From the NCBI GenBank assembly GCA_038087015.1, contig JASBNA010000016.1, forward strand, positions 558,001 to 622,000: a DNA stretch of 64,000 bases. The letters run 5' to 3'. Positions 1-9,943 of the stretch are shown here, one piece after another. The stretch is from Cerrena zonata (lineage: Eukaryota; Basidiomycota; Agaricomycetes; Polyporales; Cerrenaceae). How positions within the stretch are numbered: position 1 is the first letter of the stretch; every line of letters starts with the position of its first letter. The notes under the pieces are model-generated. The model was not told the origin of the DNA. It ran no database searches and saw only the letters and a list, made by a program, of their open reading frames with translations. The position numbers were made by a program, and so were the translations under genes.

Positions 1-678
1 GTACGTGCCCCCCGCGTCACGCTTACACTGTGGCGTCCTGTCTTACTAGTTCGCGTGACATATTTAGATTCAAACTCGTCGTCGAAAACTGGAACAAAAG
101 GAAGGAGAAGGCCTAAAGGCAACGCGGCGCGTTGAACATTCTTGGTCTTACCTTCCACACACGCGACCCCACCGCCCGTTATCCTGAGTCCCTCGCAGTG
201 CCTCCCCATATACCGTCTCCACCGCCGACCCCGACATATTCCCGTGTTCTTCTCAATGCTACTAACGCTTCTCGTCTAATCTATCCTCGTCGCGCTCGTT
301 TCGCCGTATAGTTTCTTATTCGTACATTGCCAGGTCTTTTTGATAACCTTATCTTGGGTCACCTACGTTACTTTCCTTCTTGTACGGCATGTTGTAGTTG
401 TTCTTGTATTGTAATGCACATTCGTTTTAGTTGACACATCCTCATTGACAGGTTTCTTCCACATGTGCGTCAGGCCCGAGATTGAGATAGGATGCCGAGA
501 GAAAGAACCCAAGGTACAAGTACAAAAATATTCACAATATGGTCTACAGCGATGATACAGTTACAGTTACAGCAAATCAATGAACCATCCGAAAATAATA
601 CACCAGAAAGTACAAAAGGAAAAAAGTCCCTTGGGGTCATGAAGTTCATGATGTTGATGACGTTGAGCAAAGAAAATC
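1..678. other. No supported gene; downstream flank of the F-box/LRR gene
   Basis: I see no coding pattern here on either strand. The left 480 bases are pyrimidine-rich on the plus strand and could be the 5' or 3' flank of a gene outside the window. The right part is the 3' flank of the leftward F-box gene. Short open frames around 470-690 lie opposite each other and look like chance. Confidence 0.4.
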
Positions 679-3600
679 CTACATAATAATACACCCTTCC
701 CTATTCCCATTCGCATCCAACAAAGTTGGTGTACCCGGTCCCGACGCTCTTCGTCCAGAAGGACTCCACCACCTTGCCCTACCAGAGGCAAACACAACAT
801 CGTCTCTCGAGGCCGTAGAGCTGCCAGAACTGTTCATCCCACGTCTCGCCGACTTCCGTTTCTTCTCCCGCGCAGCACAAACGGCATCGACCGTCTGCCA
901 TGAATAGAACGTCTTTACAACCACTCTCTTCTCATCGCATTCATCTTGGCCGATACCCGTCAAGTGGCCCTCGTCGTCACGAGCGTCGAGGTAATTCAGT
1001 TTACGGGCATGATGGGATCTCCAGCCAAGTCGAGGTCGAGTTAGGGGTGTGACCTCCTTGACGGCGTATTCGCCTACTCCTCGGCAGTCCACCGCGACAA
1101 TACGAGCGTTCAGGTGAGAACGACTGTGTGCGAGCTGAACGAATTCTCGGAGAACAAGTCCAGACATACGAGTGTTATCTGCCTCGAGGACTTTGAGTTT
1201 CGTGCAGTTACGGACTAGCTCCGTGAGGGTATCACTATTGACGTCAGCATAGGAAAGAACGATATGTTCTAAGGCATGTCCAGGTTCCGGCGGAGGTGAT
1301 CTTCTGAATGTTAGAGTCGTGGTAGGAGTCGTGGTATCAGGAACAGTCGCTGGAGGGTCCTGAGGAGGACTAGGTGTGATAGCAACCAGCAAATCATCCG
1401 AAATCTCCGTATCATCTTCCAAATCCAGTTTCCTTATTCCCGGCGTCGTCTTCAATAACCTCACCAATCCATCATCTCCCAACTCGGGACCAATACTCGC
1501 TAATTCCAGGAACTCCAGCTTCGGGACCGCATGAGCAAGATGGGAACAAGCATGGTCGGTGAGTAGGATACAGCAGGATAAGTTGAGGTGACGCAATTGG
1601 GTGATTCGGCGCCAGTAGCGTGTCGTATAGTCAGAAGGGTCACGACCTGCTTCGCGTGAGGTCAGCTGTACCCAGTCGAATTCGAATGATGGGAGGTCGT
1701 CTTCGGAGAGTGTAACGAAGGCTTCGATGGATGAATTGTGTATGTCTCGACAACAGCTGAGGTCTAGGACTTCGAGGTACGGTGCAGCACGGCCTAGTGT
1801 GCGCATCATCTCGTCCGAAACCCGCTCTAGACCGCTCAAGCGAAGTTGCTTGAGTTGCATGTATTCCCCTCGTTTGACTGCAGCAGAGCTGGCGGAGAGC
1901 ACGCCTTCTCCATTCATGTTGAAGCATCTGCTCATGTCTAGGGAAATAAGTCGTGGACAGTAGACAGAAAGAAGGTCACATGTCGTATTTGTGACGGCTG
2001 TCAGTCCTTTCAGGCTGAGGTGTTCCAAGAGGGGAGAACGTATGAGGAGGCCGTGGATTGATCGTGTGGACAGAGAGGAGCAGCCCTGGAGGTTAAGTGA
2101 GGTAAGATGGGTGTGAGGAAGTTCACCGACGACGATAGGAGAGTTGGAGAGCTGCTCTGTGAGCTCAATGAGAGTCGAGGAAAGAAGGTCAGTGTGACCT
2201 GTGAGGTCGAGTTGCTTAATGAAGCCTCCAGCTGTGCTAGAAATGCGACAAAGAGAAGTGGGCGGGAGTTTGGGGAACGATCGCAAGTCCAACTTCTCCC
2301 AGAGCTGCCCATCGAAGACAAGCGTTTGCCAGGATTTGCAAACCTGTAATGTAATGCCATATACATCATTGACTATTCCAGCATAGCCGAAGAGTGTTAC
2401 AAACCCTGCTTATCTTGAACAGCTCCCTGATACCTTTGTCCCTCCCGACCCACCTATTCCTCGACGAACCTGCTTTATTCGCAGTCCATTTCCCATTTTC
2501 AACGCGTTTCTCAAATTCACCTTGAAAAATCTCAACGAGCGTCCTAAACACCTCCAACTTGACTTCTCTGGGAAGCCATTCATCAAAGTAACACGGCTTT
2601 ATGACAGGTTGTGGGGAAAGAATGTCCGCCGGGGCGAGAGGTACAATGTCGAGAACAGATGTGGGAAGCGGCAGAGGCGAGGAGTAACTTCGGCCTTTCG
2701 TTCGAAGTGGATGAGGGTCAGTAGGCCTCGGTGAACGAGGAACAGTTTGGAATGTGCCCCAGACGGCATCGGTTTCAACCACTGGGGATGCTAACGGGGT
2801 TCGAGGCTTCATGTCCTTCGACCAGCGGATAAACGTACCGCTTTGTTCTAATGCTTGCGCATTCGCGAGGATCCTTTCTGTATCTGTGTCATGATCGAGA
2901 TCTGGAGTGGGAGATAGAGGGCTAGAAGGAGTGGTCGTTGGGGAGCTTGTACTCGAAGGAGTAGAAGCATCCCGTCGTCTAAATAATAATTTGCGTGCAA
3001 TGGTGGTAGGGCTCTTCGACCCGCTTGCCATTTTCAATTTCAATTTCGAAATGGAGACGTTGGACAGAGAACGTGTAGAGAGATTAGATAGCGAACGCGT
3101 GCGTAGTGGGGCGCGAATAGAAGGATCTGAGATCACAGGCGAGCTTGGTGGGCTTCCTAGAACACCTGTGGTACTCTCCGTGTATGCGAACGAGGGTTCA
3201 GGCTCGGCGGCTTCAGAAAAATTCGACCCGTACGAAGAAGGGCCTGCGAGAGAAGGCCATTCGGAGCTCCCATATGTGAATTCAGTGGGAGAGAATGAAA
3301 GAGGGGGTAGACTGGGAGGCAGCTCGCGAGCTTTTCCTTTACCAGATAAGCTCATCGGTGGTTCTTCATCGTCGTTGACTTGAACGATCTCGGAATGGAA
3401 GATATCCATAGGCGGAGTATAGGGGCTAAAAGCTGCATGTTGATGAAGGATCCTACTCGAGGATCCAGCAGATCCGAAGGACATGGTGAATAAATCGAGC
3501 TCGCTGTCGAGCATAGCTCTGGGGATGATAGGCATAGGCTCGGAAGATTCTGGTTGGGAAATACCTTTGCCTTTCACGTCGACGTCTGAGATTGAGGATT

Positions 3601-3829
3601 CCTGCCGCATAGAGCTGGAAGGTACTGGGTAGTCCTGGTAGTGGTCAGACCCACTAGCAGTAACGGGATGCGAGTGGTGCTGCATAGTTATATGCTCCCT
3701 ACACGAGGATACGGGATCGTTCCGAGTGTCCCTTGTGGCATCCTTGAGGAGGGAAGCGACACTAGGCGAGTCGTAGACGTCAAACTGGAAAAGTCCTTCA
3801 TCGTTATCGATGTCGTGTGTCTGGCTCAT
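679..3829 (-). CDS. F-box/leucine-rich-repeat protein with C-terminal CaaX box
   Basis: Probable substrate receptor of an SCF ubiquitin ligase. Two exons are joined across a 61-nt intron (2344-2404, GTTTGT...TTACAG), giving about 1029 residues. The first ~400 residues are Ser/Pro-rich and disordered. An F-box follows (LPREVKLEVF, then ISR/VCKSWQ across the splice junction), with an insertion inside it. The C-terminal half has repeated LRR signatures such as LTSLNLQGCSSL, LEHLSLKGL and LEVLDLSCCRDI. The last four residues are CIIM, a CaaM-type prenylation signal. I chose the ATG giving MSQTHD at 3829 because the open frame upstream lacks protein-like content. Family facts: F-box binds Skp1, LRRs bind substrate. 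Inference: the CaaX box suggests membrane anchoring, as in animal FBXL2. Confidence 0.85.
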
Positions 3830-4414
3830 GGTCAGAGGAAGCAATTCTAAGGAAAATGGCGAGACTCGGGTATGATAAGAGATACAATTGGGAGGTAGAT
3901 AGTAGATGAACGGAAAGCTCTGAGCACCGTACGAGACGATATTGGGTGCTAGAGGGACATGAAGGTAAAGATAAAGTACAAACCGCAGAGCAAGGACTGA
4001 GAAAACCGTTCTGGAGGCCACTGGCTGCCTTGCCAAGGCGGAGTCTGATCCTAACCTTGTCTCTCGGAGGTTGCTTCCGTACCCTTACCTTGTTTCTTCC
4101 CACACTTAGTCTCAAACTAATGTTTTAAATTTAGCACTATAACATCAGGTACTAATGAGTCTTTATTGCGTTTGCCGACGACTACATGCACGTCATAACA
4201 AAGTGTAACAAACATCCGCTTTATCACCAATGCTTGGAGTCGGAATCCCGGAAAACCACTATGCCGTCAACGATGACTCTGGTCAGAGGCGGGTCCGTGG
4301 TGAGCTTCGGCTCGCAATAAAGGCCTGGCCCAACTGGCCCAAATCACGAATCCAACAAAGAAACATCACATCTGTCAGATCATATACGAATACCGTGTGT
4401 CAAGTTGAAATCCT
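3830..4414. other. Intergenic: promoter of F-box gene and 3' flank of LRP1
   Basis: Both neighbours are on the minus strand, so this holds the upstream region of the F-box/LRR gene and the downstream region of LRP1. Open frames at 3946-4128 and 4230-4616 (+) show no family signature. No RNA gene was recognised. Confidence 0.4.
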
Positions 4415-5544
4415 TCAGGTTGCGGAGGGCGCAGCACGTCTGGCTTTTTTCCGAGCCTTTTTGGCTGCGTTCTTTTCCTTTTTATTCTGTTCTTGGCTAG
4501 TAGAATCCGATGCTGACATGGGAGTGCTGCGACCTGAGGACGTATCCCCTGCGCCACTTGTTGGGACGTTCCTAGCTTCGCTGTCTGCGGGTGGTTCCTT
4601 AGGGTCATCACCGTAACCTATAAAAAGACGTTCCTGTGAGGTACAATGCAAATTTACAATAGTTCCATGCTTACCTTGGAATGGATCCATGGGAGGTCTC
4701 CGACGCTTTCGACCCACAAGCTCTGTTGGTTGCTCTTCCTCAGCCACTGCCTTTCCCTTGCCTTTTTGTTTCGATGAAGATTGTTCGGGAGCCTCGTCTT
4801 CCATCTCAGCATCTCCGCCTTCTTCATAAACTTCAAGATCACCCTCTTCTTCACTCCCCTGTTCCTTTAGCTCCTTTTCATACTGTGCTCGCGCGAGCAT
4901 TTTACTTGTGACCTTGACAGGAATAGGTTCAGAGTTGCCTTCCTCGTCGAAGCGGATATGTGTATTGGAAGGACCAGCTTCGCCTTCTCCAGGGGTCCGC
5001 ATTAGTTTCACTTGAGCGATTGCATGCTTAATGAATCTATTTGCTGCAGCTTTGTCGACTGTAGTACGCCCTACAAACATTCGTTAGGTTATGAAAAGCA
5101 GCTGTCTGCAATGAAACGTACTCTTCTCTGGGTCTTCAGCATTCTTGATTTTGTCGAAATATTGTCGTATACGATCCTTATGTTCAATCTTAGCTCGTAT
5201 ACTAGCCGCATATGATGCATTAGGGACGTACCAGTTCCTTGATAACGGGATGCGTCTTTGGATCTACACCCTTCGTTTTCAGATAGACTATAGAGCACCA
5301 CAAAGAAAGTGGCCTGTCAGATCTTTATACCAGAGCATCAGAACACGAAATACAGACTGAATATAAGATCATATACCAAGTACGGTATGGCGACCTGGAG
5401 CTTTGCCTGTTGGATCGGCTCCAGACCCACAAGGGTTTCAGGTAACGATTGGGCGAGCAAAGGCTCGAGTTTAGCCTCTAGTTCGTCGAGAGATTTGGTG
5501 AGGGTTGAGACTCTGGCCCGTATCTTGTTTGGGTTTTCTGTCAT
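4415..5544 (-). CDS. LRP1: Exosome cofactor LRP1/Rrp47 (C1D, Sas10/Utp3 family)
   Basis: Nuclear cofactor of the RNA exosome that partners Rrp6 in 3' processing of rRNA, snoRNA and snRNA. I rebuilt five exons (5358-5544, 5232-5287, 5122-5188, 4675-5070, 4415-4617), totalling 302 residues. The N-terminal C1D domain contains LDELEAKLEPLL, YLVYDLIF, then GVDPKTHPVIKEL, IRQYFDKIK and TTVDKAAANRFI, which are hallmark blocks of the family. The C-terminal half is acidic then Lys/Arg-rich (ending KKARKKARRA), consistent with RNA binding. All four introns are short with GT...AG ends and keep the frame. Start at MTENPNK fits family length at the N-terminus. Confidence 0.9.
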
Positions 5545-6175
5545 TTTGTTTCCACTAGTAATTCACAGAAGTATGTTGTTTATAGCTGAAAACAGGAAGA
5601 TCCTCGACGCGTTCGCGCCGCGCGGGGTCTATTTTGCAACATCAAATTGCGATCAGAAAATCACCGATTCGGGAGGTAAGGTTTCTGTGGGCGCTTGTAT
5701 ATCTCTGTCATCTTCAACCATTAATATTAATGGTGAACCGTATAAGACACACCAGCCTAAACACCATAATTGCCCACATAGTCATAACAGTAATATACAG
5801 CTCTTTCCTCAAAGATAGAGACCATCTATCCCTCTCACTCTCTCCTACTTGACTCCTCGTACCCCATCATTGAGAAAAACGCACAGTGACTACGATCTTG
5901 ACTCAAACTCATCGACGCTGATACTACCACTGTTGATGTCCCTACCACACCTCAGGCTAAACTTCCATGCATTCCTCTCAGGACGAGAGCAGGCAGCAAG
6001 ATGGAGGATGATCGCAAAGAAAGGAATAGACTGCTTACTTTCGAAGGGTTTATGAAACTGCTCGCCTAACGAATCTTCATACTCATGTTCTTACACGCAC
6101 AGTACGTTTCGATACATCGATATTTACCTAGTTCTTTGCATGTGTATCCTTTCTTGAATACAAAGACATTGCATT
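5545..6175. other. Intergenic with possible coding remnant (+) at 5845-6069
   Basis: On the plus strand two stretches read like protein but in different frames. One is Ser/Thr-rich (TPRTPSLRKTHSDYDLD, about 5850-5920). The other (NRLLTFEGFMKLLA, stop near 6069) follows a plausible acceptor at CCTCAG. This could be the last exons of a small gene divergent from LRP1 and convergent with the APH gene, or a decayed one. I recognise no family. The rest is AT-rich and includes the palindrome ATTAATATTAAT near 5720. Confidence 0.25.
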
Positions 6176-7468
6176 TTATTCTAGGAGCTGAGATCTAAGG
6201 GAAACATACCTCGAGTCTGTTTCTCCACATTGTTGCTCCATATAATCAACCCATCTCTTAGCGGATTTCCTCGCAAACTCATCATCACAACACTGTACAG
6301 CGAGGTCGAAATCCGCGTACTTTTGACCTGCACGGTATTCTTTAACCCATGCTGGTCTCACTCGCTCCATCTCCTCCAGAAATACTTCACGAAGTCTTGA
6401 CTTCTCCCACTCTCGCACGTGTTCGTAAAAAAGCTGGCCAGGGAGACCAGTCTCCTTGTCCAGGGAGTATGACGCAGGATCCGGACGATCAGTACGATCA
6501 GATCCTTGGAGAAAGGCCGGTAGCTGACATGCCTTCCAAAGTGGAAGAGCTGACACGCACTCCCAGTCCACAATCCCGGTCAATTTTCCCGAGCCATCAA
6601 CAAGTAAATTATGGAAGGAGAGATCATCATGGCAAATGATTGTCTGCTCAGGTATATCGGGGTGAGGGGGGAACAGAGAGGGAAGGAGTCGCAAAAGTCT
6701 TGACGCAAGCTGCTGAGACTCGACGGCTTCCTCCTGATCATCTTCATCCTCTGACGTCTGAAGAGTTTCGGCAGCGTCAGCCAGGACGAATGCAAGACGG
6801 GCTACGAGCCAATCATGGCTGCTCCGAAATGGGCCGCGGTTAACATCTTGCGTAGCATGTTTGTTCCAGAAGAATACCATAGAGACAATACGCCCGACAG
6901 TAGGAGTGTTGGAGGTTGGGGTAGTATTGGGTTGGGGGTAAATATTTCCGATAGTGGAAAGGGGATGGTCAAATAGTTTAGCGAGGATAGAGACAATGGT
7001 CTTAATGAGGCCTTCCTTAGCATCCCAAGTCAACTCTTGCCACCGTTCTTCGAGGGAAACACCAGGAAGCTTCTCCATTATGATCCATTCGAACCCAATA
7101 ATGTTCTCGGGTGAAGATATGTCAACGTCGAATTCGAATACTTTGGGGACCAGCTCAGTCCCATGTCGACGAACGAAGTCGAGCGTTGCGACCTCACTGA
7201 GGGTCTTCCACCTATAGTCAACAGGTAGTGCGATCCGTACCAGATATTCGAGACTCGTGGTTTTTATTTGGTAGAGCTTGTTGAATCCTCCCTCTGCAAA
7301 GAAGGAGACTTTATAAGCTTCTGAAGATATCTGGAGTCGTCTCCGTACAAGTTCCTCGATCCCAGTAAGAGAAGGCTCTGTTGCCCAACGAGGTTGAGTA
7401 CCGCTTAGGCTAGACACCCACTCCACCGACATCGAGTGTTCATTGGAAGAGTTAGGCGAAAAGTCCAT
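6176..7468 (-). CDS. APH-fold phosphotransferase-like protein
   Basis: Uninterrupted 430-residue frame of the aminoglycoside phosphotransferase/choline-kinase-like fold (APH family), common in fungi with mostly unknown substrates. Seen in the sequence: an N-lobe with FAEGGFNKLYQI (glycine-rich loop) and LVRIALP (strand with a candidate ATP-binding residue), IMEKLPGVSLEERW (hinge), the catalytic loop CHDDLSFHNLLVD with the Asp and Asn expected in HxDxxxxN, and GIVDWE as the DFG-like metal site. Length is usual for fungal members. It starts 249 bp from the divergent SF3b5 gene. Substrate cannot be inferred; fungal paralogs are rarely antibiotic kinases. Confidence 0.85.
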   Translation of the reverse strand: MDFSPNSSNEHSMSVEWVSSLSGTQPRWATEPSLTGIEELVRRRLQISSEAYKVSFFAEGGFNKLYQIKTTSLEYLVRIALPVDYRWKTLSEVATLDFVRRHGTELVPKVFEFDVDISSPENIIGFEWIIMEKLPGVSLEERWQELTWDAKEGLIKTIVSILAKLFDHPLSTIGNIYPQPNTTPTSNTPTVGRIVSMVFFWNKHATQDVNRGPFRSSHDWLVARLAFVLADAAETLQTSEDEDDQEEAVESQQLASRLLRLLPSLFPPHPDIPEQTIICHDDLSFHNLLVDGSGKLTGIVDWECVSALPLWKACQLPAFLQGSDRTDRPDPASYSLDKETGLPGQLFYEHVREWEKSRLREVFLEEMERVRPAWVKEYRAGQKYADFDLAVQCCDDEFARKSAKRWVDYMEQQCGETDSRYVSLRSQLLE

Positions 7469-7717
7469 TGAGTAGTGATTTCCGGATGGTGGGAGGCAAA
7501 ATGGAAGTCAGAATGCTGAAATCGTAACGCTTATGTAAATGATAGCAATGAGACTGGAAGTATGGTACAAAAAACTTGGTCTACCGTTTTTGCAGGTACT
7601 TTATGGCCGGTGTATTGGGGTGATCAAACCACATACACTGAAAACAAGCGTTCAGTTTTCTGCACCGAACATAGTCGTTCAAGCGAAGGCAAGTTGCTCG
7701 GCGTCAACTCTCTTGCC
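7469..7717. promoter_or_regulatory. Divergent promoter region between APH-like gene and SF3b5
   Basis: The two flanking start codons face away from each other across 249 bp, so both promoters must lie here. No TATA box or factor site is clear enough to name. Confidence 0.45.
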
Positions 7718-8245
7718 ATGGTACGTCCATCACTGACTTGAAGCTACATTCATCTTATACTCATTTCGTCTACCATTAGTCTTCAGAATTACGATACACC
7801 GCAAATACACAACTAGAGCATTGTAAGTAAATGTCCTTTATAGTTTCGATATCATCTAACACCCCACAGTACATGCTCGTTATACTGGAACTGGCAAGTC
7901 TTTCCACATCCTCCTCGGCACTGGCACACACATTTACTAATGTTTCTATAGGACATGCTGATCTGACAAAATAGTAAGTTGTAAACCTCAAATCATAGTC
8001 ACAAGATATTAAACCCTTCTTAGCGAATGGTTGACTCATCAACACCGCGATACCCTTGCTTCCATTGTTGGTCACTCTCCCTTGACGTCGTACCTTGCTA
8101 TCGCAGACGGTGAAGCAATTGGAAGGGTGAAGTTTGAGATGACAGAGGTGAGTATTCTGCTGTATTGTCACAATCCCATCATAATTAAATGATCTTACAG
8201 CGCATGCTACAACCTTGTGGCCCTCCACCCCCTAAAGACGAGTGA
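7718..8245 (+). CDS. SF3B5: Splicing factor 3b subunit 5 (SF3b10/Ysf3)
   Basis: Small subunit of the SF3b complex of U2 snRNP, which holds the branch-point region. I assembled it from six exons: 7718-7720, 7780-7822, 7870-7893, 7952-7973, 8024-8147 and 8201-8245, giving 86 residues, the same length as I recall for human SF3B5. Diagnostic blocks are QLEHLHARYTGTGHAD, KYEWLTHQHRDTLAS, YLAIADGEAIGRVKFEM and RMLQPCGPPP. The first coding exon is only the ATG. The intron after residue Thr-Gly starts with GC (GCAAGT...CTATAG); a GT donor four bases later would give an immediate stop. All other introns are GT...AG. An open frame on the opposite strand (7776-8228) is a shadow. Confidence 0.92.
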
Positions 8246-8611
8246 TATCACGCTACCACTGTACTTCTTGGCCGTGTTTATTCGATGAGAACCTGAACCT
8301 GAAACTTCTCCCATATGCGATACTCTGCTCGAATTCTGTACTCCTACCTCAACAGACTTAGTAAGTTAGAGCTGTATGTTTGTTATTGGATGTTACGTAA
8401 TCGAGATCGGTTCAAATTTGACCGTCGGGAAGAAGCAAACGTTGCATACACAGGTTGGGATAATGATGGTCTGCCCATTGCCATTGTCTGTGACTTTGGC
8501 CGCGTCATTAATTATTAATTATGCGCCATTGTCCCTCGGGTGGCCGGTGAGGCCTGAGGTCAAAGCCACCGAGATCCGAATTGACACTATGTGCGATACC
8601 GATTTTAACCA
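8246..8611. other. Intergenic flank left of the composite element
   Basis: Downstream region of SF3b5. It ends with the trinucleotide CCA at 8609-8611, directly before the element terminus. Before the insertion this sequence would have continued into 34806. No gene seen. Confidence 0.5.
8609..8611. repeat. Left target-site duplication, CCA
   Basis: CCA immediately precedes CACAGCGGGG. The same three bases follow the other terminus at 34803-34805. Three-base duplications are typical of CACTA/EnSpm elements. A chance match of three bases has probability 1/64, so the weight comes from its exact position at both termini. Confidence 0.7.
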
Positions 8612-8652
8612 CACAGCGGGGATAATTTTCTGCATCCGGTGGATGCAGAAAA
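8612..8652 (+). repeat. Transposon terminus with perfect hairpin (left)
   Basis: CACAGCGGGGATAA is followed by TTTTCTGCATCC (8626-8637), loop GGT and GGATGCAGAAAA (8641-8652): a perfect 12-bp stem with a 3-base loop. CACTA-family elements have short terminal repeats starting CACT/CACAG that bind the transposase. The hairpin is likely part of the recognition site (inference). Confidence 0.8.
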
Positions 8653-8682
8653 ATAACATTGAATAAACATTTAAACTATTTT

Positions 8683-8935
8683 GCGGGTGTTCCCGAACCA
8701 AATAAGGAAAAAACATGGAAAAAACATGTAACATGATATATAGATGTTTTGCGCGTGTTGCAAGTCCGTACAGGTTAACTCACCTGTGAGATATTATTCT
8801 AGATGTTGGCGCAGCTTATAGTACACATGTTTTATGCGTGTTTGATTAATGTTATACCAATGTTGTAGGAGGAAACCGGAAAAATGTCATATCGGTGTTC
8901 GCTGGTTGAACATTGAAATGACATGCTGCGTGTTT
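8683..8935 (+). repeat. Subterminal short repeats GCG(G/C/-)GTGTT
   Basis: Near copies of the motif lie at about 8683, 8751, 8835 and 8928, spaced 68-93 bp, and reappear inverted near the right end (34479-34731). Related ATGTT/ACATG words fill the gaps. Arrays of short subterminal repeats are the usual transposase-binding sites of CACTA elements. Open frames in this stretch (for example 8832-9023 and 9135-9326) are preserved in both arms only because the DNA is, and I do not call them genes. Confidence 0.6.
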
Positions 8936-9943
8936 GCCTCATGTCTTGTGAACAGACCCTGAGATGACATTTAATATGTACGATCAAAGTCGCTGGACCT
9001 AACATTCTATACATTATCAACATGTTATGCCGGCAACCAGTGCATATGTAAAAACAGTCTTGTGTAGTTGTACATTCTATATGTCCTCTTAGACAGTCAT
9101 GCTGTTATGCCGCCTAGCATGGATCAAATATGCGTCAAACAGGATAAATGTCGGGTACGTGTTCCTCAATTATTTTGCGATCGAACATTAATAGAACATT
9201 CAAAATGTTTAGCCCGGCTGCAGGAAAGACCCAGGACACCACGCACTCATGATTCGCGACCGCCGACGTACCAATCTCCAGTTGTTGGTACCGTAAAGTA
9301 GTGCTTAGTCTTAAATTTCTGAACATAGAAATACATCCTCGAATTGCGGATACTCAAACGTCGATTGGCACTGCTGCACACGTCGATCTCGACGCGTCGA
9401 TCGAGGACGCTTGAACTCGACTCGAGGATCGTTCAACGGCGATCGCTGCCCACTGCCTCCAACACCGCATGTATAAGAAGGGAAGAAGTTAATGATTACT
9501 GGTGACGTTGAAAACAAACTGTACTTGATTCGTTGAACCTTGAGCAGTTGCGTGTTATGCCGATTGCAGGTGAAAACTGACAAAACTGACATAGCATTAC
9601 ATGCTAGAATACCAGAGCTCAAGTCTCCCCGTGATAATCATTGTGCAACTCTTTTTCAGTTGTGTAGGATTAGGCCAATATGCAATTAGAATTAACAACG
9701 CGACACTTAGTACAATCAGCCCTCAGTCGAATACACATCGTGACGGTCTACCTCATCGAGCAGCTGGTATCCGCTGCTAGGTCCGTCCTTCCGTCCTTCC
9801 GTCCGATTTCGGGAGTTCCCCCACCACTAGAATCGACCTTCATAGTACGCTCTGACCAAGTGTATGAAGCGGTTATCGATACTATTTCAATTGATGATTA
9901 TCAGTACCACTCAATGAATATATAAATAAGGTGTATGTGCTTA

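Noticed and set aside
7776..8228. A 150-residue minus-strand gene
   Set aside because: It lies opposite the SF3b5 exons and has no family pattern; the plus strand gives a complete known protein.
8832..9622. Small genes in the outer arm segments, open in both arms
   Set aside because: Both copies are nearly identical DNA, so shared open frames carry no extra evidence. The stretch is full of subterminal repeat words.
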